A DNA stretch of 64,000 bases from Clostridium sp. (GTDB lineage: Bacteria > Bacillota > Dethiobacteria > Dethiobacterales > Dethiobacteraceae), in the NCBI GenBank assembly GCA_018335695.1, contig JAGXRV010000045.1, positions 1 through 64,000 of the forward strand, written 5' to 3'. This document shows positions 50,078 through 58,886 of this stretch, one piece after another. The position numbers were made by a program, and so were the translations under genes. How positions within the stretch are numbered: the first letter of the stretch is position 1; each line of letters starts with the position of its first letter. Below the pieces are notes generated by a model. It saw only the letters and a program-made list of their open reading frames with translations. It ran no database searches and was not told the origin of the DNA.

Positions 50078-50701
50078 ATGAATTTGCGGATTCTTTTGGC
50101 CCGTCATGGGCAAACGACGGCAAACGCAGAAAAACGTTTCCAGGGGCGCCTGGATTGTCCGCTCAATGAAGAAGGACACAGACAGGCTGCCAGGCTGGCA
50201 CATTTGCTGGCTCAGTGGCAACCAGGACGTCTCTATACCAGTGATTTAAGCCGCAGCATCACAACCGCCAGCCCTGCCGCCCTCCTGCTTGGTGTGGAGC
50301 CGATCGCCTCACCGGTTTTTCGGGAGTACAGTTGGGGTGTGTTGGAGGGTCTGACTTGGCCGGAAATAAAAAGAGATTATCCGGCACTCTATGCAAAATT
50401 GGGATATGACCTGCGGGGTGCGGCAATTCCCGGACAGGAACCGCTCGCTGAATTCCGCCAACGTTTAAAACAAGGTTTGGCGTTACTGTTGGATAAAGAC
50501 GGTCCGCCGGTTGTGGCTCTTGTGGGGCACGGCCGTTATCTTAACGCTTTGGTGGTAGACTTTCTTGGCTTAGATTTTAATGGTCCCTGGCCTTTTTCTT
50601 TTGCTTCCGCTGCTGTAACCGTTTTAGAAATTTCAGACGGCCGGCGTCGGTTGCTTACTTTTAACGATGAATGTCATTTGACGGGAGAAAGTGATGCTTG
50701 A
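50078..50701 (+). CDS. Histidine phosphatase family protein
   Basis: 207 residues with the phosphohistidine motif LLARHGQTTANAEKRFQG, the second half EYSWGVLEG and the late catalytic LVGHGRYLNALV. The family contains alpha-ribazole phosphatase, phosphoglycerate mutase-like enzymes and small-molecule phosphatases, so substrate is not defined. It overlaps walJ by 8 bp. Confidence 0.9.
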   Translation: MNLRILLARHGQTTANAEKRFQGRLDCPLNEEGHRQAARLAHLLAQWQPGRLYTSDLSRSITTASPAALLLGVEPIASPVFREYSWGVLEGLTWPEIKRDYPALYAKLGYDLRGAAIPGQEPLAEFRQRLKQGLALLLDKDGPPVVALVGHGRYLNALVVDFLGLDFNGPWPFSFASAAVTVLEISDGRRRLLTFNDECHLTGESDA

Positions 50702-51488
50702 ATTATGGATGTTGGCTAGCGGCAGCTCCGGCAATGCTGTCTACATAGGCACAGAAAATACGCGATTATTGATTGATGCCGGCCTTAGTGGCAAACGACT
50801 TGCTGCAGCGTTAGGAGAAATTGGTGTCGACCCTTTTTCCCTTAGTGCTTTGCTTTTGTCTCACGATCATACTGACCATACTTGCGGTGCAGGGATTATG
50901 GCGCGCCGCTATAAAATGCCGCTTTATGCCACAGAGCTTACATGGCGGGCAGCAGCCTGCAAATTAGGACCTTTACCGCAAGCAACATGCCGCTTGCTTC
51001 CAAGTTGCGGCAGCATTGCTTTTGCCGATCTTACAGTGGAAACTTTTCCTGTGCCCCACGATGCAGCCGGGCCGGTGGGGTTTATTTTTCGCACCGCTAA
51101 ACAAGCTATCGCGTTAGTAACAGACTTGGGCGTTGTTACGCCGGCCATTTTGGAGCGTCTGCAAGGCATTAATTGCTTGGTAATGGAAGCCAATCATGAT
51201 GAAAAAATGCTGCTGGACGGACCATACCCTTGGTCACTAAAAGAGCGGATTTTAGGGAAAAGCGGCCATCTTTCAAACGTTTTGGCTGCGGAAGCATTGG
51301 CAAATATCATTTGTCCGGCAACTACTAATGTAGTGCTTGCTCATCTTAGTAAGCATAACAATTTGCCTCAGCTTGCTTTTGAGACTGTCTGCGAGAAGCT
51401 GGCAATCGCCGGGTGCCTCTCAGACCGACACCTTTCTGTGCAGGTTGCCGAACGCCACAGTCCCAGTTGCAACATCCGTTTAGCATAA
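50694..51488 (+). CDS. walJ: Metallo-beta-lactamase fold exonuclease WalJ (YycJ)
   Basis: 264 residues; MBL motif LLSHDHTDHTCG and further ligands in VPHDAAGP, DLGVV and AHLSKHNN. WalJ proteins are nucleases linked to the WalRK operon and to mismatch repair or cell-wall phenotypes. The ATG at 50694 is preferred over a GTG one codon earlier on RBS spacing (GGGAG). Overlaps the phosphatase gene. Confidence 0.93.
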   Translation: MLELWMLASGSSGNAVYIGTENTRLLIDAGLSGKRLAAALGEIGVDPFSLSALLLSHDHTDHTCGAGIMARRYKMPLYATELTWRAAACKLGPLPQATCRLLPSCGSIAFADLTVETFPVPHDAAGPVGFIFRTAKQAIALVTDLGVVTPAILERLQGINCLVMEANHDEKMLLDGPYPWSLKERILGKSGHLSNVLAAEALANIICPATTNVVLAHLSKHNNLPQLAFETVCEKLAIAGCLSDRHLSVQVAERHSPSCNIRLA

Positions 51489-51490
51489 TC

Positions 51491-51516
51491 AACCAGGGGG
51501 ACCAACCAGGGGGACG
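51491..51516. repeat. Tandem 13-bp AACCAGGGGGACC repeat
   Basis: Two near-identical 13-mers in tandem, continuing into GGTTCTGGTGGTTGC. The GGGACGGTTC part recurs in complement near 31064 (GAACCGTCCC). Probably the remnant of a small dispersed element in the walJ-htrA gap. Confidence 0.6.
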
Positions 51517-51675
51517 GTTCTGGTGGTTGCAAGTTGCAGCGCTCGGTTGGCATAATAGTGCATTGCCAGGGGATAATCTTGGTTTAGAATATGTAAATTT
51601 CCTTTTAACTTCATACTTTTGTCACAACTTCTTGTTATATTAACTTTAGACTATTGTTTAAAGGGGGAAGGTTTT

Positions 51676-52836
51676 GTGGACTTTTTCAACGGTTTCTATC
51701 AACCACCCAAGCGGACGGGTTTTGCCGGTCTGCTTTTTGCTGCCATTGTCGGTGCCGTGCTCGGCGGTTCGTTGGTAGCATTTGTTGTTTTGCGCTATTT
51801 CACACCTAACAATGTCTCACAAGTGCTTCCGGATCCCTTGTTGCCGCCTGCTGCACGTCAAGAAGTTCCTTTTGAGGCAAGAGATTTGCCTGAACATCAA
51901 AATACGGCTATCGTTCGAGCCACAGAACGGGTTCTGCCTACTGTGGTTGGGATTACTAATAAGGCTTTAGTCCAGGACATCTTCGATGGCCGTTCCATTT
52001 TGCGGGAACGAGCTACCGGAACGGGCGTGATTATTGATGCGGATGGGCATATCGTTACCAATAATCATGTTATTGAGGGAGCATCGGAGTTAAGAGTCAC
52101 CTTAGGTGACGGCGTAGAATATCCTGCTCGTTTAATTGGTTCCGATGCCGCCACCGATTTGGCGGTGATAAAAATAGAGAAAAATAATTTGCCTGTGGCT
52201 CATTTTGGCGATTCCAACGATTTGGCTGTGGGAGAGGGCGCTATTGCCATCGGCAACCCGCTGGGGCTGACTTTTTCACAGACAGTAACGGTTGGCGTCA
52301 TTAGTGCTAAACAACGAACGGTTACGATTAATGAACATAACTTTACTTTTATCCAGACTGATGCTGCGATTAACAATGGCAACAGTGGTGGTCCGCTGGT
52401 AAATCTTAAAGGCGAAGTCATTGGCATTAATACTGCTAAAATTAAAATCCCCGGAGTGGAAGGGATGGGGTTTGCCATTCCTGCGAACACAGTAAAAAAC
52501 ATTACGCGTGATTTGATAATTCATGGTCGGATTATTCGTCCTTGGATAGGTGTTTACTGGGGTGGCGATGTGGATGAAGCGCTGTCAAGGCAGTTGCAAT
52601 TGCCGGTAACATACGGCGTTTTAATTCAGGGGGCAGCGGAAGATAGTCCGGCCGCACGGGCAGGAATTCGCCGTGGTGATGTAATTATCGCTATGGGGGG
52701 CAAGAGAGTCGCGAACTTTAATGATTTGCGCAGGACCATCTTTGAACATGAGGTTGGTGCTGAAGTGGAGCTTACGATAATCCGTGACGGACAGGAAATG
52801 AAACTTTCCGTCATATTAGCCGAACTTCCTGAGTAA
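51676..52836 (+). CDS. htrA: HtrA/DegP-family serine protease with PDZ domain
   Basis: 386 residues from GTG 4 nt after AAGG. One membrane segment at about 18-40 anchors a protease domain outside: catalytic His131 (TNNHVIEG), Asp161 (ATDLAVIK) and Ser237 (NGNSGGPL); a C-terminal PDZ domain covers about 295-380. Degrades damaged secreted proteins. Upstream, TGTAAA-N5-TTTTAA (51592-51608) is an imperfect WalR-like repeat with one mismatch. Confidence 0.96.
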   Translation: MDFFNGFYQPPKRTGFAGLLFAAIVGAVLGGSLVAFVVLRYFTPNNVSQVLPDPLLPPAARQEVPFEARDLPEHQNTAIVRATERVLPTVVGITNKALVQDIFDGRSILRERATGTGVIIDADGHIVTNNHVIEGASELRVTLGDGVEYPARLIGSDAATDLAVIKIEKNNLPVAHFGDSNDLAVGEGAIAIGNPLGLTFSQTVTVGVISAKQRTVTINEHNFTFIQTDAAINNGNSGGPLVNLKGEVIGINTAKIKIPGVEGMGFAIPANTVKNITRDLIIHGRIIRPWIGVYWGGDVDEALSRQLQLPVTYGVLIQGAAEDSPAARAGIRRGDVIIAMGGKRVANFNDLRRTIFEHEVGAEVELTIIRDGQEMKLSVILAELPE

Positions 52837-52904
52837 GAGTTTCTCGGAAAGGTCGGCAAGGTATAGAATAATGATCTTACAGAACAGGCGAGGAGAAATT
52901 TTCT

Positions 52905-53090
52905 ATGTATTTAGCTTGTGCTCAGCATATTGAACAAGCAATTGATGAATTTGTCGATCAATATGAAGCCTCGCCTGATTTGAGCCTGATTGAGGGTGAC
53001 GCCGCAGAAACAGACAGCTCGCTTTTTTGCCGTTTTTGTGCTTCTCCTGCCATCTATCGGCTCTCGCAAGGTAGCTCTGTATGCAGCTAG
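52905..53090 (+). CDS. CxxH/CxxC zinc-finger protein (YyzF-like)
   Basis: 61 residues. The pairs CAQH at 5-8 and CRFC at 42-45, with HIEQAIDEFVDQYEASPDL between, match the small CxxH/CxxC family found between htrA and rlmH in Bacillus. Probably binds one zinc; function unknown. ATG 8 nt after GAGGAG. It overlaps rlmH by 10 bp. Confidence 0.88.
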   Translation: MYLACAQHIEQAIDEFVDQYEASPDLSLIEGDAAETDSSLFCRFCASPAIYRLSQGSSVCS

Positions 53091-53593
53091 AAATTTTGAC
53101 TGTAGGCAAAATTAAAGAACAGTATCTTGCTGCCGGAATAGCAGAGTATTTAAAGCGGCTGAGTTCCTATGCCAATGTAATTATCCGCGAAGTAAAAGCG
53201 GAAAAAGTACCGGAGGGTGTTTCTGCCGCAGAAGAAGAACGGCTGCTTGAAGAAGAAGCAGCTCGTTTAAATAAGCTGATTAAGCCGGGCACATATTTAA
53301 TCGCACTTGACTTGGCCGGCGAGCAGCTAACTTCTTTGCAGTTTGCTGCTCGGCTGGATAGCTTGGCTACTGCCGGGAAAAGTCATTTTACTTTTATCGT
53401 CGGCGGCAGCTTGGGTCTTTCATCAGGGTTGCGCCGGAAAGCTGACTTGTGCCTTTCATTTTCGGCGATGACTTTCCCGCATCAGTTGTTCCGGCTAATT
53501 CTTTTGGAGCAAATCTATCGTGCCCTTAAAATTAACCGCGGCGAACCGTATCATAAAGGAACAGGTGATTTGTCCCAGTGCAAAAATAGATGA
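53081..53593 (+). CDS. rlmH: 23S rRNA (pseudouridine1915-N3)-methyltransferase RlmH
   Basis: SPOUT methyltransferase that modifies pseudouridine 1915 of 23S rRNA on assembled ribosomes. Family motifs FIVGGSLGLSSGLRRKADLCLSFS and ALKINRGEPYHK are present. At 170 residues it is slightly longer than the usual 155-160, with a short extra tail after the YHK motif. Confidence 0.97.
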   Translation: MQLEILTVGKIKEQYLAAGIAEYLKRLSSYANVIIREVKAEKVPEGVSAAEEERLLEEEAARLNKLIKPGTYLIALDLAGEQLTSLQFAARLDSLATAGKSHFTFIVGGSLGLSSGLRRKADLCLSFSAMTFPHQLFRLILLEQIYRALKINRGEPYHKGTGDLSQCKNR

Positions 53594-53801
53594 AATGATT
53601 TGCCTGACTTTGAAACGGCAATAGACGGGTGTAATCTGCAGCTACAAAGATAAATATCTTATGGCTGGTTTGATGGTATGTTTCTTTTATTGGCGGGTTT
53701 GTATATTTTTGTGCTAACAGGGCAAACTAGCAGACAATCGAGGAAGTTTTAACGTCAAAGCCGTAATTTCAGGCCAATTTCAGCCCTTTGCCAAGTTCTG
53801 C

Positions 53802-53830
53802 TTGCTTTTCTGCCTGGGTTTTGCTATAAT
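53802..53830 (+). promoter_or_regulatory. Promoter of the cold-shock gene
   Basis: TTGCTT (53802-53807) and TATAAT (53825-53830), 17-bp spacer. The predicted leader is about 110 nt, long as in other csp genes whose leaders act as RNA thermosensors. The rest of the 354-bp gap 53594-53947 shows no convincing gene. Confidence 0.8.
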
Positions 53831-53947
53831 TATCAGCAGTGGTTAAAAAGAATGAAACGCTCGAACGGTTTTGCTTCTTGAAGTGACTGAGAGTTTTGAC
53901 GTATTCTTCTTTTTGATGCAAATTATTTTGTAGGAGGCCTTTAACAC

Positions 53948-54148
53948 ATGCAAGGAAGAGTAAAATGGTTTAACGCAGAAAAAGGTTTTGGTTTCATCGA
54001 GAAAAATGACGGTAGTGGAGATGTGTTTGTACACTTTTCCGCAATCCAGAGCGAAGGATTTAAGTCTCTGGAGGAAGGACAAGAAGTTGAGTTTGATGTA
54101 GTAGAGGGCAATCGTGGTCCGCAAGCGGCCAACGTTGTCCGTATCTAG
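53948..54148 (+). CDS. Cold-shock protein (CSD family)
   Basis: 66 residues, a single OB-fold nucleic acid chaperone. RNP1 KGFGFIE and RNP2 VFVHFS are intact. RBS GTAGGAGG. The sequence [15 protein letters not shown] is near the consensus of CspA/CspB/CspD; the sub-name is not decidable. A terminator and then a group II intron follow. Confidence 0.98.
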   Translation: MQGRVKWFNAEKGFGFIEKNDGSGDVFVHFSAIQSEGFKSLEEGQEVEFDVVEGNRGPQAANVVRI

Positions 54149-54173
54149 TATAAACTAAACAATTGTCAGCAAG

Positions 54174-54210
54174 TCAGGGTGTTTCCGACAAACGGGAATG
54201 CCCTGATTTT
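54174..54210 (+). terminator. Intrinsic terminator of the cold-shock gene
   Basis: TCAGGG (54174-54179) pairs with CCCTGA (54201-54206), extended by TTCC/GGAA inside, followed by TTTT. The intron begins two bases later. Confidence 0.8.
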
Positions 54211-54211
54211 A

Positions 54212-56123
54212 GTGCGCCCGGCATGGGCGATAGCTTGACGGTGAGAATCCGTTATGGGCATTGCAGTGGGAACCATTAGCCAAGGGCAAGGGTGTCCATC
54301 GTGAGGTGGAATCTGAAGGAAGCCGGCGGCAAAGTCCCGACCCGATGAACAAAAACCACATACAAGGCTGGATTGGGGTGGACGAGTTTGCTAAACAAAA
54401 CGAAGTCCTACACTGCACGAACCCCATCCAGTAAATGCGGCGGGTACATGGGATGAAGGCTATCGTTCTTACCCGGGGATGTCTGGCAGATACGCTGAGG
54501 ATGTGTATTCAGAAACGGCAACCCATGCAGTGATGTATGACTGAACTGTCAGAAGTCAGCAGAGGTCGTAGTACTTCTCCGGACATGTACGGAAGAGGAA
54601 GGACCGAACAATAGGAGGTTTCCCGAAATTGAAAGACACGAAGGAATACGTAGAAGGCAGACAACTTCATAAAGAAGGCTACCTGCAGGAAGTACGAGTG
54701 GAACTCGGAGGTAATGCGGGAGTGCGGAGTATTCCATCCATGTCCGATAAAGACGGAAACGGTGGCAATGAATATGCCGATGGATTACTTGAGAGAATCC
54801 TTGACCGCAATAACATGAACATGGCTTACAAAAGAGTCAAGGGAAACAAGGGCAGTCACGGAGTAGATGGTATGACAGTGGATGAACTTCTACAATACCT
54901 GAGGCAGAATGGCGGCCAAATCAGAGAATCCATACGGAATGGGGAATATCGCCCCAACCCTGTCAGACGAGTAGAAATACCCAAACCTGACGGGGGCAAA
55001 AGACTACTTGGTATCCCTACAGTACTAGACAGAGTGATACAACAAGCCATAGCACAAGTGCTAACCCCAATCTTCGAGAGGCAGTTTTCTGACAACAGCT
55101 ACGGGTTCCGTCCTAACAGAAGTGCAAAACAGGCAATCATGAAATGTAAGGAATACATTGAAGCTGGCTACAGTTGGTCAGTGGACATTGACCTTGCTAA
55201 GTACTTCGACACCGTAAACCATGACAAACTGATGCGATTGTTATCAGAAACCATTAAGGATTCTAGAGTGCTTTCCTTAATACGGAAGTACCTGCAATCC
55301 GGTGTAATGATTAATGGGGTTGTTATGGAAACGGAAGAAGGAACGCCTCAGGGCGGAAATCTGTCTCCATTATTGAGCAACATCATGCTTAACGAATTGG
55401 ACAAAGAGCTGACCAAAAGGGGTCTGAAGTTCTGCCGGTATGCCGATGACTGCAATATATACGTCAGAAGCAGCAAAGCGGCAAACAGAGTCATGGCAAG
55501 TATTACCCGCTTCATTGAAGGAGAGCTAAGGCTCCAAGTCAATCAGAAGAAGAGCACTGTAGACAGGCCATGGAAACTGAAATTTTTAGGGTTCTCGTTC
55601 TACCGTAAAAAAGGTGGAATAGGAATACGAGTTCACCAAAAGCCGGTTGTTAAACTGAAGCAAAGGCTGAAAGAAATAACAGGCAGAAGCAATGCTATGA
55701 GTATGCCCCAAAGGATGGCGAAGCTAAAGCAAGTCATTATTGGATGGGTCAATTATTTTGGCATTGCAGATATGGGTAAACTCGCAAAATCATTAGACAT
55801 GTGGCTTCGTAGAAGGATTCGCATGTGTTTCTGGAAGCAGTGGAAGAAGATCAAAACCAAACACAGCAACCTTATGGCACTTGGTACACCCAAGCACAAA
55901 GCCTGGGAATACGCGAATACAAGAAAGAGCTACTGGCGTACTGCGGGTAGCCCTATCCTTCACAAAACCCTTACTAATGAGCACCTAGCTAAAATAGGTT
56001 TTCAGTCTTTTAGCGAAAGATATTCATTCGTTCATTAATTCTATTGAACCGCCGTATACCGAACGGTACGTACGGTGGTGTGAGAGGACGCTGGATAAAC
56101 TAATTATTCAGCTCCTACTCGAT
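54212..56123 (+). mobile_element. Bacterial group II intron with reverse transcriptase
   Basis: The 5' end GTGCGCCCGGCATGGGCG (54212) is the conserved start of a bacterial group II intron. A structured 417-nt domain I-IV region precedes the ORF. After the ORF, domain V is seen at 56049-56079 (CCGCCGTA/TACGGTGG, inner TACC-GAAC-GGTA), and domain VI ends near CCTACTCGAT (about 56123). It follows directly on a terminator T-tract, the habit of class C introns. The ORF lacks an endonuclease domain, also in line with class C. The exact 3' border is approximate. Confidence 0.92.
54629..56038 (+). CDS. ltrA: Group II intron reverse transcriptase/maturase
   Basis: 469 residues from TTG after AGGAGG. 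RT domain with RRVEIPKPDGGKRLLGIPT, TPIFERQFSDNSYGFRP, FDTVNHDKLM, TPQGGNLSPLLSNI and the catalytic YADD (in FCRYADDCNIY); the maturase (GIIM) domain follows (LKQVIIGWVNYFGIADM). No HNH endonuclease domain at the C-terminus. It is intact, so the intron could be active. Not related in composition to the flanking chromosomal genes. Confidence 0.97.
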   Translation: MKDTKEYVEGRQLHKEGYLQEVRVELGGNAGVRSIPSMSDKDGNGGNEYADGLLERILDRNNMNMAYKRVKGNKGSHGVDGMTVDELLQYLRQNGGQIRESIRNGEYRPNPVRRVEIPKPDGGKRLLGIPTVLDRVIQQAIAQVLTPIFERQFSDNSYGFRPNRSAKQAIMKCKEYIEAGYSWSVDIDLAKYFDTVNHDKLMRLLSETIKDSRVLSLIRKYLQSGVMINGVVMETEEGTPQGGNLSPLLSNIMLNELDKELTKRGLKFCRYADDCNIYVRSSKAANRVMASITRFIEGELRLQVNQKKSTVDRPWKLKFLGFSFYRKKGGIGIRVHQKPVVKLKQRLKEITGRSNAMSMPQRMAKLKQVIIGWVNYFGIADMGKLAKSLDMWLRRRIRMCFWKQWKKIKTKHSNLMALGTPKHKAWEYANTRKSYWRTAGSPILHKTLTNEHLAKIGFQSFSERYSFVH

Positions 56124-56177
56124 TGTAAACTTGCTGACTAACTTTAAAGTTCTAGGCTGACGCGGGAGGGGATAACT

Positions 56178-57560
56178 ATGCAGGAGAAATATGATGTGCT
56201 AATTATCGGGGCCGGACCGGCAGCTATTTACGCGGCATATGAGCTGGTCAGCAAGAATCCCGGTTTGCATGTAGCCATGTTTGAGGCGGGGAATGATATT
56301 TACAAGCGCAGTTGTCCTATTGCTGAAAAAAAGGTTCTCCGTTGCATTAGGTGTGAGTCTTGTGATGTGATGCGCGGCTTTGGCGGTGCCGGCGCTTTTT
56401 CCGACGGAAAGTTCAATTTTACGGCTAAGTTTGGCGGTTGGCTTAACGAGTATTTACCTGAAGAAGAAGTGATGAAGCTGATAGAGTATGTTGATCAGAT
56501 TAATTTGGGTTACGGTGCTCCTGATCAGTGTTTCAGCACAGAAAACAGCAGCTTAGGGCGGCGGGCGCTTGCCTTTGATTTGCATTTGCTAAAGGCCAAG
56601 GTGCGACACTTAGGTACTGAAAATAATCTGCTTATTTTAAAGAAAATGTTTGACTTTCTTAGAGGTAAGTGTGAAATGTTTTTTAACACTCATGTGGAAG
56701 AGATAGCTAAAGAGGCTGCAGAGTTTAAATTGCAAATTAAAGGCAGCCGGCAGAAGGTGGCCGCCGAGTACCTGATTGCTGCTCCGGGACGCGCCGGTTC
56801 CGAATGGTTTGTGGAACAGTGCAAAAAGTTGGGACTGGAACTGATTAATAATCAAGTTGATGTCGGTGTGAGGCTGGAACTTCCGGCAGACGTTTTCCAA
56901 CATATCACAGATGAAGTATACGAAGCAAAGTTAATCTATCGCACTAAAACGTACGGAGATTTAGTCCGCACGTTTTGTATGAACCCTAAAGGTTATGTGG
57001 TTACCGAAAATACAGACGGGATTGTGACGGTCAATGGCCATAGCTACCGGGACGAGACGTTGCAAAGCAAAAACACCAACTTTGCTTTGCTGGTAAGCAA
57101 CCGCTTCACCGAACCTTTCAAAGAGCCGCTGCAGTACGGAAAGTTGATTGCCTCATTTTCTAATATGTTGGGGGGCGGCGTTTTGCTGCAGCGCTTTGGT
57201 GACTTACTTAAAGGACGTAGGACTAATGAACATAGGCTGGCAAAAAGCTTTACTAAGCCTACGCTGGAAGCTACGGCAGGCGATTTAAGTTTGGTGCTGC
57301 CAAAGAGGCATCTTGACAATATCATTGAAATGATTCACGCTTTAGATAAAATTGCGCCGGGTACTGCTAACAGCGATACTCTGCTTTATGGGGTGGAAGT
57401 AAAATTCTATAGCTCTAGGCTAAAACTGACGGAAGAATTAGAGACGGAAATTCCCAAGATGTTTGCCGTGGGCGATGGGGCGGGAATTACCCGGGGCTTA
57501 TCCCAGGCGAGCGCAAGCGGAGTTCATGTCGCTCGGGTGATTAGCGGGCGCTTATCTTAG
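56178..57560 (+). CDS. FAD-dependent dehydrogenase-like protein (COG2509 type)
   Basis: 460 residues. N-terminal FAD motif DVLIIGAGPAAIYAAYELV, a cysteine-rich segment CIRCESCDVMRGFGGAGAFSDGK, and a C-terminal AVGDGAGITRGLSQASASG that closes the FAD site. It belongs to the uncharacterised FAD-dependent dehydrogenase group common in Clostridia. The cysteine motif may be redox active. Substrate unknown. RBS GGGAGGGG. Confidence 0.88.
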   Translation: MQEKYDVLIIGAGPAAIYAAYELVSKNPGLHVAMFEAGNDIYKRSCPIAEKKVLRCIRCESCDVMRGFGGAGAFSDGKFNFTAKFGGWLNEYLPEEEVMKLIEYVDQINLGYGAPDQCFSTENSSLGRRALAFDLHLLKAKVRHLGTENNLLILKKMFDFLRGKCEMFFNTHVEEIAKEAAEFKLQIKGSRQKVAAEYLIAAPGRAGSEWFVEQCKKLGLELINNQVDVGVRLELPADVFQHITDEVYEAKLIYRTKTYGDLVRTFCMNPKGYVVTENTDGIVTVNGHSYRDETLQSKNTNFALLVSNRFTEPFKEPLQYGKLIASFSNMLGGGVLLQRFGDLLKGRRTNEHRLAKSFTKPTLEATAGDLSLVLPKRHLDNIIEMIHALDKIAPGTANSDTLLYGVEVKFYSSRLKLTEELETEIPKMFAVGDGAGITRGLSQASASGVHVARVISGRLS

Positions 57561-57662
57561 TTGCCTGCGGCACGAGCGCACGTGTTTCCTCTGGTCTTTT
57601 GTTTGAAATTGTGGTATAAGTTTAGCAGGATAGTCTTCAACTTACATAAGGGGAGAAACGGC

Positions 57663-58886
57663 GTGAAATATGTTGTAGTGCTTGGGGATGGGATGGCGGA
57701 CTACCCGGTCGCTGAATTAGGGGGAAAAACGCCTCTGCAGGCAGCAAATAAACCACAGATAGATGCTTTGGCCAAAAAAGGAATGCTGGGGCTTGTCAAA
57801 ACAATTCCCGACGGCATGACGCCAGGCAGTGATACGGCAAATTTAGCCGTACTGGGTTATGACCCCAGGAAATACTACAGTGGGCGATCGCCGTTTGAGG
57901 CGGCAAGTATGGGTATAGTACTGGCTGAAGAAGATGTCACTTTCCGCTGTAATTTAGTCACACTTTCTGATGGAGAGACATACGGTGACCGAATTATGCT
58001 GGATCATAGTGCTGATGAAATCTCCACTGAGGAAGCCGGCATTCTTCTTGAGGAAGTAGGTAGGTGTTTATCTACCAGAGATATTCGCTTTTATCCCGGC
58101 GTCAGTTATAGGCACCTGATGGTCTGGCGGGGTGCGCCCTTAGATTGGCACCTTACGCCGCCTCATGATATTTTAGGTAAAGCTGTGGGGGATTATCTTC
58201 CCGGTGGTTCGTCTGCCGGTATTATTACTGAATTGATGATTGAGAGTACGCTGTTTTTGCCGCACCATCCGCTGAATGTGGTTCGCGTGGCAAGAGGTTT
58301 GCGTCCTGCCAACGCCATTTGGTTTTGGGGTGAGGGTAAAAAGGCGCAGTTAACATCTTTTAATCATAAATATGGTTTGCAAGCGGCTGTTATTTCCGCA
58401 GTCGATCTTCTAAAAGGAATCGGCTTTTGTGCCGGGATGAAACTAATCCATGTGGCAGGTTCTACCGGCAATTTAGATACAGACTTTCGCGGAGAAGCGG
58501 AGGCAGCTTTGGCTGCCTTGCAAGACGGAGTAGATTTTGTTTATCTGCATATCGAGGCACCGGATGAATGCGGTCACCGTCAGGAAACGGAAAACAAAGT
58601 AAAATCTATCGAGCTTATTGATAACCTAACGGTTAAAACGCTGATAGACGGGCTTGAACGGTTGGGAGAACCTTATCGCATGATGATTTTGCCGGACCAT
58701 GCCACACCCCTCTCTCTGCGTACACATACCGCCGACCCGGTGCCTTTCTTGATTTATGATAGTCAGCATGAGCAAAACGGAGTTTCCCGCAGTTTTGATG
58801 AACAGTCAGCCAAGGATGCCGGGTTCTATCTGGGGGAAGGCTATCGGTTGATGGATTTATTTCTGCGGAAGACGGAGGGAAAATGA
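57663..58886 (+). CDS. apgM: Cofactor-independent phosphoglycerate mutase ApgM
   Basis: 407 residues from GTG 7 nt after AAGGGGAG. Archaeal-type 2,3-bisphosphoglycerate-independent mutase: VVVLGDGMADYPVAELGGKTPLQAA at the start (metal-binding Asp), GSDTANLAVLGYDP with the nucleophile serine, and MILPDHATPLSLRTH at the end. Converts 3- to 2-phosphoglycerate; in some genomes a paralog acts as phosphohomoserine-related kinase-phosphatase, and the next gene is thrC, so a role in threonine synthesis is possible. Overlaps thrC. Confidence 0.9.
   Translation: MKYVVVLGDGMADYPVAELGGKTPLQAANKPQIDALAKKGMLGLVKTIPDGMTPGSDTANLAVLGYDPRKYYSGRSPFEAASMGIVLAEEDVTFRCNLVTLSDGETYGDRIMLDHSADEISTEEAGILLEEVGRCLSTRDIRFYPGVSYRHLMVWRGAPLDWHLTPPHDILGKAVGDYLPGGSSAGIITELMIESTLFLPHHPLNVVRVARGLRPANAIWFWGEGKKAQLTSFNHKYGLQAAVISAVDLLKGIGFCAGMKLIHVAGSTGNLDTDFRGEAEAALAALQDGVDFVYLHIEAPDECGHRQETENKVKSIELIDNLTVKTLIDGLERLGEPYRMMILPDHATPLSLRTHTADPVPFLIYDSQHEQNGVSRSFDEQSAKDAGFYLGEGYRLMDLFLRKTEGK

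Noticed and set aside
53678-53752. 24-codon hydrophobic peptide frame upstream of the cold-shock gene
   Set aside because: It could be a small membrane peptide, but it has no ribosome binding site and no promoter close by.
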